Below are positions 27,129-36,231 of a stretch of DNA of 64,000 nt, piece after piece. How positions within the stretch are numbered: position 1 is the first letter of the stretch; the number at the start of each line of letters is the position of its first letter. A program made the translations under genes and the position numbers. The notes below the pieces were generated by a model. That model had not been told where the DNA came from. It made no database searches and was given only the letters and a program-made list of their open reading frames with translations. Source of the DNA: Pseudomonas viridiflava (GTDB lineage: Bacteria; Pseudomonadota; Gammaproteobacteria; Pseudomonadales; Pseudomonadaceae); assembly GCF_900589395.1 (NCBI RefSeq), contig NZ_UUIS01000067.1, forward strand, positions 79,910 to 143,909. The letters run 5' to 3'.

Positions 27129-27141
27129 GTAACATAATAAC
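27129..27141. promoter_or_regulatory. Putative Zur operator between znuA and zur
   Basis: GTAACATAATAAC is an A/T-rich imperfect palindrome resembling the core of gamma-proteobacterial Zur boxes (GTTATRNTATAAC-like). It lies 20 bp from the znuA start and 27 bp from the zur start, so one bound Zur dimer could control both directions. Confidence 0.55.
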
Positions 27142-27167
27142 GTCTCCAGCCAATATCGTCGCCGCCC

Positions 27168-27650
27168 ATGCCTATTACTCCCCTGGCCAGTCGCCCTCAC
27201 GATCACTCCCACTGCGTGCACAGCGCCCTGACCGTGGCCGACACACTGTGCGCCGGCAAGGGCCTGCGCCTGACCGCCCTGCGCCGTCGCGTCCTGGAAC
27301 TGGTCTGGCAAAGCCACAAGCCGCTGGGTGCCTATGACATCCTGGGCGTACTCAGCGAAGAAGACGGTCGCCGTGCTGCTCCGCCGACCGTTTATCGGGC
27401 ACTGGATTTCCTGCTCGAGCACGGCCTGGTGCACCGCATCTCTTCACTCAACGCCTTTACCGGCTGCAACCACCCGACCCACGCGCACCAGGGCCAGTTC
27501 CTGATCTGTCGCCAGTGCCATGCGGCCATCGAGCTGCAACACCCGGCCATCAGTGACGCGGTGGTCAATGCCGCCACCGAAGTGGGCTTTGCGGTCGAGG
27601 GCCAGACCATCGAGATCGTCGGCGTGTGCGCCGGGTGCAAGGTGGCCTGA
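27168..27650 (+). CDS. zur: Zinc uptake regulator Zur (Np20), Fur family
   Basis: 160 residues. A winged-helix DNA-binding domain (LRLTALRRRVLELVWQSHKP, then PPTVYRALDFLLEHGLVHRI) precedes a dimerisation and metal domain. Two structural-zinc cysteine pairs, CRQC and CAGC, are present, with a His-rich stretch NHPTHAHQGQFLIC. It represses zinc uptake genes when zinc is sufficient. The stop codon shares one base with the znuC start, so zur-znuC-znuB form an operon that Zur probably represses itself. Confidence 0.94.
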   Translation: MPITPLASRPHDHSHCVHSALTVADTLCAGKGLRLTALRRRVLELVWQSHKPLGAYDILGVLSEEDGRRAAPPTVYRALDFLLEHGLVHRISSLNAFTGCNHPTHAHQGQFLICRQCHAAIELQHPAISDAVVNAATEVGFAVEGQTIEIVGVCAGCKVA

Positions 27651-28456
27651 TGAGCACACCCCTGATCCGCCTGGAACAGGTGGCGGTCACCCTCTCCGGG
27701 CAGAGCGTGCTGGACAACATCGCGCTGAGCGTCAGCCCCGGCGAGATCGTCACCCTGATAGGTCCCAACGGCGCCGGCAAGACCACCCTGGTGCGGGCCG
27801 TACTCGGCCTGCTGGCGCCGACCTCCGGCAGCGTCTGGCGCAAGCCGAAGCTGCGCGTGGGCTACATGCCGCAAAAACTGCACGTCGACCAGACCCTGCC
27901 GCTGTCGGTGCTGCGCTTCCTGCGCCTGGTGCCGGGCGTCGACCGCGCCAAGGCCATGGCCGCGCTGGAAGAAGTCGGCGCCGGCAAGGTCATCGACAGC
28001 CCGCTGCAAGGCATTTCCGGCGGCGAGATGCAGCGCGTGCTGCTGGCCCGGGCGCTGTTGCGCGAGCCGGAACTGCTGGTGCTCGACGAGCCGGTGCAAG
28101 GCGTGGATGTCGCCGGGCAAGCCGAGCTGTACAGCCTGATCACGCGCCTGCGCGACCGCCACGGCTGTGGCGTGCTGATGGTCTCGCATGACCTGCACCT
28201 GGTGATGAGCACCACCGACCAGGTGGTGTGCCTGAACCGCCACGTCTGCTGTTCCGGGCACCCCGAGCAGGTCAGTCATGACCCGGCGTTCGTCGAGCTG
28301 TTCGGCCACAACGCCCCGAGTTTGGCGATCTATCACCACCACCACGACCATGCCCACGACCTGCATGGCGAGGTGGTCGACGAGGCGGCAACAGGCGCCC
28401 CGCGTTTCAAACCCCACGTTCCACACGTTCATGGAGACGGCTGCAAGCATGGCTGA
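27650..28456 (+). CDS. znuC: Zinc ABC transporter ATP-binding protein ZnuC
   Basis: 268 residues from the ATG at 27650, which overlaps the zur stop (TGATG). Walker A GPNGAGKTTLV, signature ISGGEMQRVLLARAL and Walker B LLVLDEPVQGVD are intact. The C-terminus carries a histidine-rich extension starting YHHHHDHAHDLHGE and ending HVHGDGCKHG, which could bind zinc. It energises zinc import with ZnuB. It overlaps znuB by 8 bp. Confidence 0.95.
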   Translation: MSTPLIRLEQVAVTLSGQSVLDNIALSVSPGEIVTLIGPNGAGKTTLVRAVLGLLAPTSGSVWRKPKLRVGYMPQKLHVDQTLPLSVLRFLRLVPGVDRAKAMAALEEVGAGKVIDSPLQGISGGEMQRVLLARALLREPELLVLDEPVQGVDVAGQAELYSLITRLRDRHGCGVLMVSHDLHLVMSTTDQVVCLNRHVCCSGHPEQVSHDPAFVELFGHNAPSLAIYHHHHDHAHDLHGEVVDEAATGAPRFKPHVPHVHGDGCKHG

Positions 28457-29237
28457 TTTTCTTATGTACGCCTTGCTCGCCGGCATTGCCCTGGCCCTGG
28501 TTGCAGGTCCCCTGGGTTCTTTCGTGGTGTGGCGGCGCATGGCTTATTTTGGCGACACCCTGTCGCATGCCGCCCTGCTCGGGGTGGCGCTGGGCTTTCT
28601 GCTCGACATCAGCCCGACCGTGGCGGTGACCGTCGGCTGCCTGCTGCTGGCCATCCTGCTGGTGACCCTGCAACAGCGCCAGCCACTGGCCAGCGACACC
28701 CTGCTGGGTATCCTGGCGCCCAGCACCCTGTCGCTGGGGCTGGTGGTGCTCAGCTTCATGCATGAGGTGCGCATCGACCTGATGGCCTACCTGTTCGGCG
28801 ACCTGCTGGCGATCAGCCCCACCGACCTGGCGTGGATCCTGGGCGGCAGTGCGCTGGTGCTGGCGTTGATCGTGGCGCTGTGGCGGCCATTGCTGGCCGT
28901 GACCGTGCACGAGGAACTGGCCCGCGTCGAAGGCCTGCCGGTGCTGACCCTGCGCCTGACCATGATGCTGTTGATGGCCGTGGTGATTGCCGTGGCGATG
29001 AAGATCGTCGGGGTGCTGTTGATCACCTCGCTGCTGATCATTCCGGCCGCCGCGGCCCAGCGCCATGCCCGCTCGCCGGAGCAGATGGCCCTGGGCGCCA
29101 GCATGCTGGGCGTGGTGGCGGTGTGTGCCGGGCTGACGCTTTCCTGGTTCAAGGACACCCCGGCTGGGCCCTCGATTGTGGTCGCGGCGGCGGGGCTGTT
29201 CCTGCTCAGTTTTGTTCTCCCCCGGCGGTCGGTGTAG
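28449..29237 (+). CDS. znuB: Zinc ABC transporter permease ZnuB
   Basis: 262 residues from the ATG at 28449, inside the end of znuC. The upstream open frame is a znuC shadow. It is an ABC-3 family permease with about eight membrane helices. GPLGSFVVWRRMAYFGDTLSHAALLGVALG is the conserved N-terminal block (written here only as an overview of residues ~20-49), and LLITSLLIIPAAAAQ the conserved C-terminal one. It moves zinc through the inner membrane. Confidence 0.94.
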   Translation: MADFLMYALLAGIALALVAGPLGSFVVWRRMAYFGDTLSHAALLGVALGFLLDISPTVAVTVGCLLLAILLVTLQQRQPLASDTLLGILAPSTLSLGLVVLSFMHEVRIDLMAYLFGDLLAISPTDLAWILGGSALVLALIVALWRPLLAVTVHEELARVEGLPVLTLRLTMMLLMAVVIAVAMKIVGVLLITSLLIIPAAAAQRHARSPEQMALGASMLGVVAVCAGLTLSWFKDTPAGPSIVVAAAGLFLLSFVLPRRSV

Positions 29238-29275
29238 ACTTGCTCGTTTTTTGCGCAATCAAGAGAATCGCAGGA

Positions 29276-29995
29276 ATGAAGCTGCCCGCCTCCCGTCGTC
29301 TGCTGCTAGTCGCATTTTCCGTGCTGCTGGGTGCCTGCCAAGGCACGCCACCGGCAGGCGTTGCCGCGCCCTCGGCGCAGCCGACGGACAGGTTTGTCGT
29401 GCTTGAACAGAGCATTGCTGGCAATGAACTGGCCACGGCCGAAGACCAGCTGGCCGCGCTGCAAGCAACTGCACCGCAAGATCCACGCCTTGAGCAGTTG
29501 CAGCGCCAGCTGGCCGAGGCCTACCTGAGCCGCAGCCAGATCGGTCTGCAAAAGGGTGATGTGAATGCCGCCACCACCGCCCTGAGCCGCGCCCGGGCGC
29601 TGATGCCCACGGCGCCGGCCCTGACCAGCGGCGTCAACGGCGCCATCGCGCAGGCGCGCAAGGCTGAGCTGGAAAAAGCCGAGGCCGAGCTGCGCGCCGC
29701 CGAGGCACGGCGCGTTGCCCGGCTGGTCGACCTGGACGCACCGAGCACGGTCATCGAGTTGAACACCACGGACATCGCCCGGATGCGCAAGCAACTGGAC
29801 GCGATTGCCAGCGACATCGTCAACTTCAATTGCGATGTGCTGATCGAAGTGCCACGCACGGCCGACTACCCGTGGCTGGCGAACCTGCTGGGCAAACGGG
29901 TGACCCGGATCAATCCGAATTTCGAGCTCGACCTGCATCGGCAGATCGACCGCCACCAGCCGGCCCGGATTGTCCTGACGCCTGCCCGCCTCTGA
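29276..29995 (+). CDS. Lipoprotein of unknown function (PA5502-like)
   Basis: 239 residues from the ATG at 29276 with a nearby CAGGA site. A lipoprotein signal peptide ends LLGAC. Residues ~40-170 are helical with TPR-like Ala/Leu spacing (LATAEDQLAALQATAPQDPR) and a long coiled-coil stretch (ARKAELEKAEAELRAAEARR). The C-terminus, ~190-239, is a conserved soluble segment with LIEVPRTADYPWLANLLGKR. It follows znuB by 38 bp, as in P. aeruginosa, but a direct zinc role is not shown. Confidence 0.75.
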   Translation: MKLPASRRLLLVAFSVLLGACQGTPPAGVAAPSAQPTDRFVVLEQSIAGNELATAEDQLAALQATAPQDPRLEQLQRQLAEAYLSRSQIGLQKGDVNAATTALSRARALMPTAPALTSGVNGAIAQARKAELEKAEAELRAAEARRVARLVDLDAPSTVIELNTTDIARMRKQLDAIASDIVNFNCDVLIEVPRTADYPWLANLLGKRVTRINPNFELDLHRQIDRHQPARIVLTPARL

Positions 29996-30038
29996 ACAAG
30001 CCGCTCGACCAAGCGGACGTGCCAGTCTGAACTGACCT

Positions 30039-30112
30039 TATCGCCGGCAAGCCGCCTCCCACAGTGTCGGTGTCCGACTGGACACCTCTGGGAGGCGGCT
30101 TGCCGCGATGAC
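30039..30112. repeat. REP doublet, family D
   Basis: ATCGCCGGCAAGCCGCCTCC (30041 onward) and GGAGGCGGCTTGCCGCGAT (ending ~30109) are inverted copies around a loop of about 28 bp that includes GTGTCGGTGTCCGACTGGAC. The element sits between convergent genes (lipoprotein and katE). Confidence 0.88.
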
Positions 30113-30197
30113 GGACAGGCACAGCTCTGCATCGCCCCGTCTGGCCCCGTCGCCTGGGGACGCCCTTCAACAACGTTCACCCAGGCGCGCGACTCAA

Positions 30198-32348
30198 TTA
30201 CGCCGGCACAGCCTTGGCCTTGGGCTCACGCGCCCAGACCCGGTGTTGCGCGATGGCGTTCAGGAACGCCTCGGTCGACGCACCGTCGGACACCACCAGC
30301 AGCCCGGCGTCTTGCTCCAGACGCAGCTGGGTCAGCAGCTCCTTGGCTTCACCCACAACCGCAATGGCCTTGAGGTGCTTGTAGGCTTCGAGCAGGTAGT
30401 GCAAAGCCACGCCGTCAGTGCTCAGCGCTTTCACCGACTCGGCGCCACCGGGCACGAACACCGCATCGAAGGCCACCGACGGCAAGCCCTCGGCTGACGC
30501 ATCCACTGGCAGGGTCTGGCCATCGGCGGTGGTCACCGGTGCCGAGGTCGGCCCCAGCACCTTGGCGTGCGCGCCCTTGGCCATCAGCGCGGCCTTGATG
30601 GCTTCGACCGCCTTGCCGTCGACCCCGTTGGCCACCAGCACCGCCACCTTGCGCGAGACGATATCGCCCGGCAACAGGTTGGCCTGACTCAGGGCCGGGG
30701 ATTGCTTCAGCGAAGTCTTGACCGCCGCGACCGTGCCGGCCTTCGGCGCCGGCAGGCCCAGGTTGGCGGCCACGCGGGCAGCCAGGGCCAGGTCGATATT
30801 GGCCAGGATCTCGTTCACCTGGCGTGCACGGATGTGCTCGCGCTCGACCTTGCCCAACTCGAAGCTGTAGGCGGCGATGATGTGCTCTTTTTCGTGCTCG
30901 CTCATGCTGTTGAAGAACAGCGTGGCTTGCGAAAAGTGATCGCCAAACGACTCGCTGCGCTCACGCACCTTGTGCGCTTCAATACGCTCTTGATAACTCT
31001 CGAAGCCGCCATCCTGCGGACCGGCCGGGGTCTCCTTCGGCCAGCCGCCATCGATGGAGTTCGGCTCGTAGGCCGCACGGCCCTTGTGGATGGTGCTGCG
31101 GTGCTGGGCGTCGCGCTGGTTGTTGTGGTTCGGCGCCACCGGGCGGTTGATCGGCACTTCATGGAAGTTCGGCCCGCCCAGGCGGCTGATCTGCGTGTCG
31201 GTGTAGGAAAACAGCCGGCCCTGCAGCAGCGGGTCGTTGGAGAAGTCGATGCCGGGCACGATATGGCCCGGGCAGAAGGCAACCTGCTCGACTTCGGCAA
31301 AGAAGTTGTCCGGGTTGCGGTCCAGGACCATCTTGCCCAGCGGCGTCACCGGCACCAGTTCTTCAGGGATGATCTTGGTCGGGTCGAGCAGGTCGAAGTC
31401 GAATTTGTGCTCGTCTTCCTCGGCAACGATCTGCACGCCCAATTCCCATTCCGGGTAGTCGCCCATCTCGATGGACTCCCACAGGTCACGGCGGTGGAAA
31501 TCGGTGTCCTTGCCTGCCAGCTTCTGGGCTTCGTCCCAGACCAGCGAGCACACGCCGAACTTGGGCTTCCAGTGGAACTTGACGAAGCTGGCCTTGCCTT
31601 CGGTGTTGATCAGACGAAAGGTGTGCACGCCAAAGCCTTGCATGCTGCGCAGGCTTTTGGGGATGGCGCGGTCGGACATGGCCCAGATCACCATGTGCGC
31701 CGACTCCGGCACCAGCGAGACGAAATCCCAGAAGGTGTCGTGGGCCGAGCCGCCGGTAGGAATCTCATTGTGCGGCTCGGGTTTGACCGCATGCACGAAG
31801 TCCGGGAACTTGATCGCGTCCTGGATGAAGAACACCGGCATGTTGTTGCCCACCAGGTCGAAATTGCCTTCGTCGGTGTAGAACTTCACGGCAAAGCCAC
31901 GCACATCGCGCACGGTGTCGCCCGAACCACGCGGGCCCTGCACGGTGGAGAAGCGCACGAACACCGGGGTCTTTTTGCCCGGGTCGCGCAGAAAGCCGGC
32001 CTTGCTCAGCGCGCTGTGGTTCTCGTAAGTCTGGAAGTAACCGTGCGCGCCGGTGCCACGGGCATGGACGATGCGCTCTGGAATGCGCTCGTGGTCAAAA
32101 TGCGTGATTTTTTCGCGCATGATGAAGTCTTCCAGCAGCGACGGACCCCGGCTGCCGGCCTTGAGGGTGTTCTGGTTGTCGGCGATCTTCACACCCTGGT
32201 TAGTGCGCAGCGCCTGGCCGGTGGCGTCGGAACGCACGGCCTCCAGGCTGTCGAGCTTGGCGTTGCGGTTACCCCGGTCAAGCGTGTCGGTACCGGCCAG
32301 TTCGCTGGCAGGCGTCGGGGTGACGGGGTTCTGGGTCTTGTTGCTCAT
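30198..32348 (-). CDS. katE: Large-subunit (clade II) monofunctional catalase HPII
   Basis: 716 residues, the size of large catalases. The catalytic His lies in RIPERIVHARGTGAHGYF, the distal Asn in FDLVGNNMPVFFIQD, and the proximal heme tyrosine in GRLFSYTDTQISRLG. Residues ~560-710 are the extra flavodoxin/DJ-1-like C-terminal domain (VLVANGVDGKAVEAIKAALM, VFVPGGAESVKAL). It breaks down hydrogen peroxide in the cytoplasm. Such catalases are commonly RpoS-controlled; no promoter was assigned. Confidence 0.95.
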   Translation of the reverse strand: MSNKTQNPVTPTPASELAGTDTLDRGNRNAKLDSLEAVRSDATGQALRTNQGVKIADNQNTLKAGSRGPSLLEDFIMREKITHFDHERIPERIVHARGTGAHGYFQTYENHSALSKAGFLRDPGKKTPVFVRFSTVQGPRGSGDTVRDVRGFAVKFYTDEGNFDLVGNNMPVFFIQDAIKFPDFVHAVKPEPHNEIPTGGSAHDTFWDFVSLVPESAHMVIWAMSDRAIPKSLRSMQGFGVHTFRLINTEGKASFVKFHWKPKFGVCSLVWDEAQKLAGKDTDFHRRDLWESIEMGDYPEWELGVQIVAEEDEHKFDFDLLDPTKIIPEELVPVTPLGKMVLDRNPDNFFAEVEQVAFCPGHIVPGIDFSNDPLLQGRLFSYTDTQISRLGGPNFHEVPINRPVAPNHNNQRDAQHRSTIHKGRAAYEPNSIDGGWPKETPAGPQDGGFESYQERIEAHKVRERSESFGDHFSQATLFFNSMSEHEKEHIIAAYSFELGKVEREHIRARQVNEILANIDLALAARVAANLGLPAPKAGTVAAVKTSLKQSPALSQANLLPGDIVSRKVAVLVANGVDGKAVEAIKAALMAKGAHAKVLGPTSAPVTTADGQTLPVDASAEGLPSVAFDAVFVPGGAESVKALSTDGVALHYLLEAYKHLKAIAVVGEAKELLTQLRLEQDAGLLVVSDGASTEAFLNAIAQHRVWAREPKAKAVPA

Positions 32349-32686
32349 CGATACAGCTCCTCGATCGTGGCGTCAGTCGCGCAGAACCCGTCACATGGCG
32401 GCCCTGTCAGCGAGGTATGAATCACGGTGTACAAGGAGTGACCGGGAGCAAACGAAGCCGTTCACTGAATTTCACTGTGGATATTCCCACCGGTCGCGTT
32501 ATAGCCATTGAGCAGCTTGTACTGGAAATAAATGCTAAGCCGCACGGCGCTGACAGGCTAAAATGCGCGCCCGGCTTATCCGGCCGGGCACGGCAGCGTG
32601 GCGCTGCCATTGGCGGCCAGAGCGGATCGTCGCCCATGCGCCCCCTGTACACGCACCCACAAGGTTCGCCCTAAAAGGTTTGGTTA
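32349..32686. other. Gap with divergent upstream regions of katE and metN
   Basis: No gene was found. A possible -10 hexamer TAAAAT lies at 32559-32564 toward metN, with only a weak -35. Downstream are two small hairpins, CCCGGCTTATCCGGCCGGG (32570-32588) and GCAGCGTGGCGCTGC (32592-32606), within what would be the metN leader. No known methionine or SAM riboswitch pattern was recognised. Confidence 0.4.
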
Positions 32687-33694
32687 GTGATCGAGTTTCT
32701 TGACGTCCAGAAAACCTACCGGGTCGCCGGTAAGGACATCCCGGCCCTGCACCCCACCCGCCTGCGCATCGAGGCCGGCCAGGTGTATGGCCTGATCGGC
32801 CACTCCGGTGCCGGTAAAAGCACCCTGTTGCGCCTGATCAATCGCCTGGAAAATCCCAGCGGCGGGCGTATCACCGTCGACGGTGAAGACGTGACCGCGC
32901 TGGACGCCAATGGCCTGCGGCGCTTTCGCCGCCAGGTCGGGATGATCTTCCAGCACTTCAACCTATTGTCTTCGCGCACTGTGGCCGACAACGTCGCCAT
33001 GCCGCTGACGCTGGCCGGCGACCTGCCGCGCGAGCAGATCGACCAGCGCGTTGCCGAGTTGCTCGAGCGCGTGGGCCTGAGCGCCCATGCAAAGAAATAC
33101 CCGGCGCAATTGTCCGGCGGCCAGAAGCAGCGCGTCGGCATCGCCCGCGCCCTGGCGACCCGGCCGAAGATTCTGTTGTGCGACGAAGCCACCAGCGCCC
33201 TGGACCCGCAAACCACTGCTCAGGTACTGCAACTGCTGGCCGAGATCAACCGCGAGCTGAAACTGACCATCGTGCTGATCACCCATGAAATGGACGTGAT
33301 CCGCCGGGTCTGCGACCAGGTCGCGGTGATGGACGCCGGCGTCATCGTCGAGCAGGGCCGGGTGGCCGATGTGTTCCTGCACCCGCAGCACCCGACCACC
33401 AAGCGCTTCGTGCAGGAAGACGAGCACCTCGACGAGAACGAGCAGCGTGAAGACTTCGCCCATGTGCAGGGCCGCATCGTGCGCCTGACCTTCCAGGGCG
33501 AGGCCACCTACGCGCCGCTGCTGGGCACCGTGGCGCGCGAGACCGGCGTCGACTACAGCATCCTGGCCGGTCGGATCGACCGCATCAAGGATGTGCCCTA
33601 CGGCCAGTTGACCCTGGCCATCACCGGCGGCGACATGGACGCCGCCTTCGCCCGCTTCAGCGCCGCTGATGTCCATATGGAGGTGCTGCGCTGA
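32687..33694 (+). CDS. metN: Methionine ABC transporter ATP-binding protein MetN
   Basis: 335 residues with a GTG start at 32687. Walker A is GHSGAGKSTLLR, the signature LSGGQKQRVGIARAL and Walker B ILLCDEATSALDP. A C-terminal NIL regulatory domain (~260-335) senses methionine in characterised homologues. It overlaps metI by one base (TGATG). Substrate could be D/L-methionine or derivatives. Confidence 0.95.
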   Translation: MIEFLDVQKTYRVAGKDIPALHPTRLRIEAGQVYGLIGHSGAGKSTLLRLINRLENPSGGRITVDGEDVTALDANGLRRFRRQVGMIFQHFNLLSSRTVADNVAMPLTLAGDLPREQIDQRVAELLERVGLSAHAKKYPAQLSGGQKQRVGIARALATRPKILLCDEATSALDPQTTAQVLQLLAEINRELKLTIVLITHEMDVIRRVCDQVAVMDAGVIVEQGRVADVFLHPQHPTTKRFVQEDEHLDENEQREDFAHVQGRIVRLTFQGEATYAPLLGTVARETGVDYSILAGRIDRIKDVPYGQLTLAITGGDMDAAFARFSAADVHMEVLR

Positions 33695-34368
33695 TGGACG
33701 CTTTCGTGAACCTGTTTTCCAACGTCGACTGGTATGAAATCTGGCTGGCCACCGGCGACACCCTGATCATGCTGGGCGTGTCGCTGGGCTTTACCGTGCT
33801 GCTGGGCCTGCCGCTGGGCGTGCTGATGTTTCTCACCTCGCCGCGCCAGCTGCTGGAGAACAAGCCGCTGTACGCCACGGTCGGGCTGATCGTGAACATG
33901 CTGCGAGCCCTGCCGTTCATCATCCTGCTGATCGTGATGATGCCGCTGACGCAGATCATCACCGGCACCTCGCTGGGCATCCTCGGCACCTTGCCGCCGT
34001 TGATTGCCGGTGCGACGCCGTTCTTTGCCCGGCTGGTCGAGACCGCGCTGCGCGAGGTCGACAAGGGCATCATCGAGGCGACCCAAGCCATGGGCGCCAG
34101 CACCACGCAGATCGTGGTCAAGGCGCTGCTGCCCGAGGCACGGCCCGGCATCCTGGCGGCCATCACCGTCACTGCCATTGCCCTGGTGTCGTTCACCGCC
34201 ATGGCCGGCGCCGTGGGTGCCGGCGGGCTGGGGGACCTGGCGATCCGCTACGGTTACCAGCGTTTCCAGAACGATGTCATGTTCGTCACGGTCGTACTGC
34301 TGCTGGTGCTGGTGCAGATCCTGCAAACCGTCGGCGACCGGCTGGTGGCGTATTTTTCACACCGTTAA
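33694..34368 (+). CDS. metI: Methionine ABC transporter permease MetI
   Basis: 224 residues with five hydrophobic helices. The permease EAA loop is EATQAMGASTTQIVVKALLP, and the C-terminal AMAGAVGAGGLGDLAIRYGY block is the MetI signature. It works as a dimer with MetN in the inner membrane. It is the middle gene of metNIQ. Confidence 0.95.
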   Translation: MDAFVNLFSNVDWYEIWLATGDTLIMLGVSLGFTVLLGLPLGVLMFLTSPRQLLENKPLYATVGLIVNMLRALPFIILLIVMMPLTQIITGTSLGILGTLPPLIAGATPFFARLVETALREVDKGIIEATQAMGASTTQIVVKALLPEARPGILAAITVTAIALVSFTAMAGAVGAGGLGDLAIRYGYQRFQNDVMFVTVVLLLVLVQILQTVGDRLVAYFSHR

Positions 34369-34423
34369 CTGCATTGCGTTAGTCGTAGCCCGCCGGATGC
34401 GGGCCTCATCAAGGAGTTGTTGC

Positions 34424-35197
34424 ATGAAAAAGCTGGTTGCCGCATTTGCTGCCATGACCGCGCTGTCTGCCCAGGCCAATGAAACCCTGAGCATTGCCGC
34501 CACCGCCATTCCGCAGGCCGAGATCCTGGAATTCCTCAAGCCGACCCTGGCCAAGGAAGGCGTGGACCTGAAGATCAAGGTCTTCACCGATTACGTGCAG
34601 CCCAACGTGCAAGTGGCCGAAAAGCGCCTGGACGCCAACTTCTTCCAGCACCAGCCGTACCTGGATGAGTTCAACAAGGGCAAGGGCACCAACCTGGTGA
34701 GCGTGACCAAGGTGCACGTCGAGCCGTTCGGCGCCTACTCCGAGAAATTCAAGAAGCTCGACGACCTGCCCAACGGCGCCACCGTGGCCCTGCCCAACGA
34801 CGCCACCAACGAAGGCCGTGCCTTCCTGCTGCTGGCCAAGGCCGGCCTGATCACCCTCAAGGACCCGACCAATATCCTGGCGACCCCCAAGGATGTGGCC
34901 GAGAACCCGAAAAACCTGAAGTTCCGTGAGCTGGAAGCCGCCACCCTGCCGCGCGTACTGACCCAGGTCGACCTGGCGCTGATCAACACCAACTACGCGC
35001 TGGGCGCCAAGCTGGACCCGACCAAGGACGCCCTGGCCATCGAAGGCGCCGAGTCGCCGTACGCCAACCTCCTGGTCGCCCGCCCGGACAACAAGGACGC
35101 CGACGCCATCAAGAAACTGGCCGCCGCACTGAACAGCCCGGAAGTCAAAGCCTTCATCGCCGAGAAATACAAAGGCGCGGTCGTGCCGGCGTTCTGA
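34424..35197 (+). CDS. metQ: Methionine-binding protein MetQ (NlpA family)
   Basis: 257 residues from the ATG at 34424 with AAGGAG upstream. The longer in-frame frame before it is a metI shadow. The signal peptide (MKKLVAAFAAMTALSAQANE) lacks a lipobox cysteine, so the protein is probably a free periplasmic binder, unlike E. coli MetQ. NlpA-family motifs include LDANFFQHQPYLDEF, ALPNDATNEGRAFLLLA and LINTNYALGAKL. It delivers methionine to MetNI. Confidence 0.93.
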   Translation: MKKLVAAFAAMTALSAQANETLSIAATAIPQAEILEFLKPTLAKEGVDLKIKVFTDYVQPNVQVAEKRLDANFFQHQPYLDEFNKGKGTNLVSVTKVHVEPFGAYSEKFKKLDDLPNGATVALPNDATNEGRAFLLLAKAGLITLKDPTNILATPKDVAENPKNLKFRELEAATLPRVLTQVDLALINTNYALGAKLDPTKDALAIEGAESPYANLLVARPDNKDADAIKKLAAALNSPEVKAFIAEKYKGAVVPAF

Positions 35198-35255
35198 TTG
35201 ATAGCGATCGCGCTTGTCACTGACACCGCGCTATCGCATGGCGAGCATTGAAAAT

Positions 35256-35460
35256 TGTGGGAGGCGGCTTGCCGGCGATTACCGCGCAGGGACCTTGCTG
35301 GCCTCTTCGCGGGCAAGCCCCCTCCCACCAATCAACTGCATCAAGGCTATAGATCATCCAGCGATACCTTCACGGTCTACGCTCGCGCCCATGGGATTGG
35401 CGCCATGCCCTTAATCCAGGCTCGACACACTCCTGTGGGAGGCGGCTTGCCGGCGATGGC
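35256..35460. repeat. Three family-D REP arms between metQ and SCO
   Basis: GTGGGAGGCGGCTTGCCGGC occurs at 35257 and 35433, and the opposite orientation (GGGCAAGCCCCCTCCCACC) at about 35311-35330. The first two face each other across ~30 bp as a doublet; the third is a singlet. They account for most of the 323-bp gap. A weaker inverted repeat GATAGCG/CGCTATC (35201-35236) follows metQ. Confidence 0.85.
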
Positions 35461-35520
35461 TGTTGCACAAGCCTGGCAGATGGGGCGGTTTTACCGACAT
35501 TTCGCGAATGCGGTGCCTAC

Positions 35521-36162
35521 CTACAACGCCAACAACCCCGGCAGCCGCTCGCTCAGCTTCTTGACGTTCAGCGGTGCACGAATAAAACCATGTTGCTTGC
35601 CGTCCGGCCCCAGCAGGGCCAGGTTGCCGCTGTGGTCCACGGTGTAGCCTGGCTTGCGGGTGTCGGCAGGGATGAACGGAATGCTCAGGGCATTGGAAAG
35701 CGTCTTCAGTTCATTGACCGGCGCGTTCAGGCCGATGAAGTCCTTGTCGAAATACGCCAGGTACTTTTTCAACTGCTCGGGCGTGTCGCGATCCGGGTCG
35801 ACGCTGACCAGCACCACGCGCAACCGGCCGGCGACGTCCTTGGGCAGTTCGCCCTTGATCTGGCGCAGCTGGGCCAGGGTGGCGGGGCAGATGTCAGGGC
35901 AATAGGTGTAGCCCAGAAACACCAGCGTCCATTTGTCCTTGAGTTGATCGACCGCCACCGGCTCGCCGTTCTGGTCGGTCATTTTCAGGCCGGGAACGGT
36001 GCGGGCCTGCGGCAGCAGGATGATGCCGGCGTCCACCAGCGCGGCCTGGTCGGCGCCGCTGCGGCCCGACAGCACGCGCTGCACGGTCAGGCCGAGGATC
36101 ACGGCCACGATGGCCACGAGAATAAAGACGGTTTTCTGGGTGCGGGTCATCATCGGGTCCAT
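35521..36162 (-). CDS. SCO1/SenC family copper-delivery protein
   Basis: 213 residues (ATG at 36162; ATG at 36150 is an alternative). One N-terminal membrane anchor (VFILVAIVAVILGL) is followed by a thioredoxin-like domain. Copper motif CPDIC lies in GYTYCPDICPATL, and the later copper-binding His is in GYTVDHSGNLALL. It helps load the CuA site of CoxB. It ends the cox cluster. In other Pseudomonas cyoE usually lies just upstream of it; here it does not. Confidence 0.92.
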   Translation of the reverse strand: MDPMMTRTQKTVFILVAIVAVILGLTVQRVLSGRSGADQAALVDAGIILLPQARTVPGLKMTDQNGEPVAVDQLKDKWTLVFLGYTYCPDICPATLAQLRQIKGELPKDVAGRLRVVLVSVDPDRDTPEQLKKYLAYFDKDFIGLNAPVNELKTLSNALSIPFIPADTRKPGYTVDHSGNLALLGPDGKQHGFIRAPLNVKKLSERLPGLLAL

Positions 36163-36231
36163 GCAGTGCGCTGAACGGCTGAGCGGCTAAGCGGATCAGG
36201 TGCCTACGCTCGGCCGGCGAGAAGGGCAAGC

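Noticed and set aside
30039..30112. Family-D doublets as Rho-independent terminators
   Set aside because: They form strong hairpins but recur in many gaps, lack T-runs and have REP features, so they were annotated as repeats.
32349..32686. Possible riboswitch before metNIQ
   Set aside because: Two small GC hairpins are present but no known SAM or methionine-related consensus could be matched.
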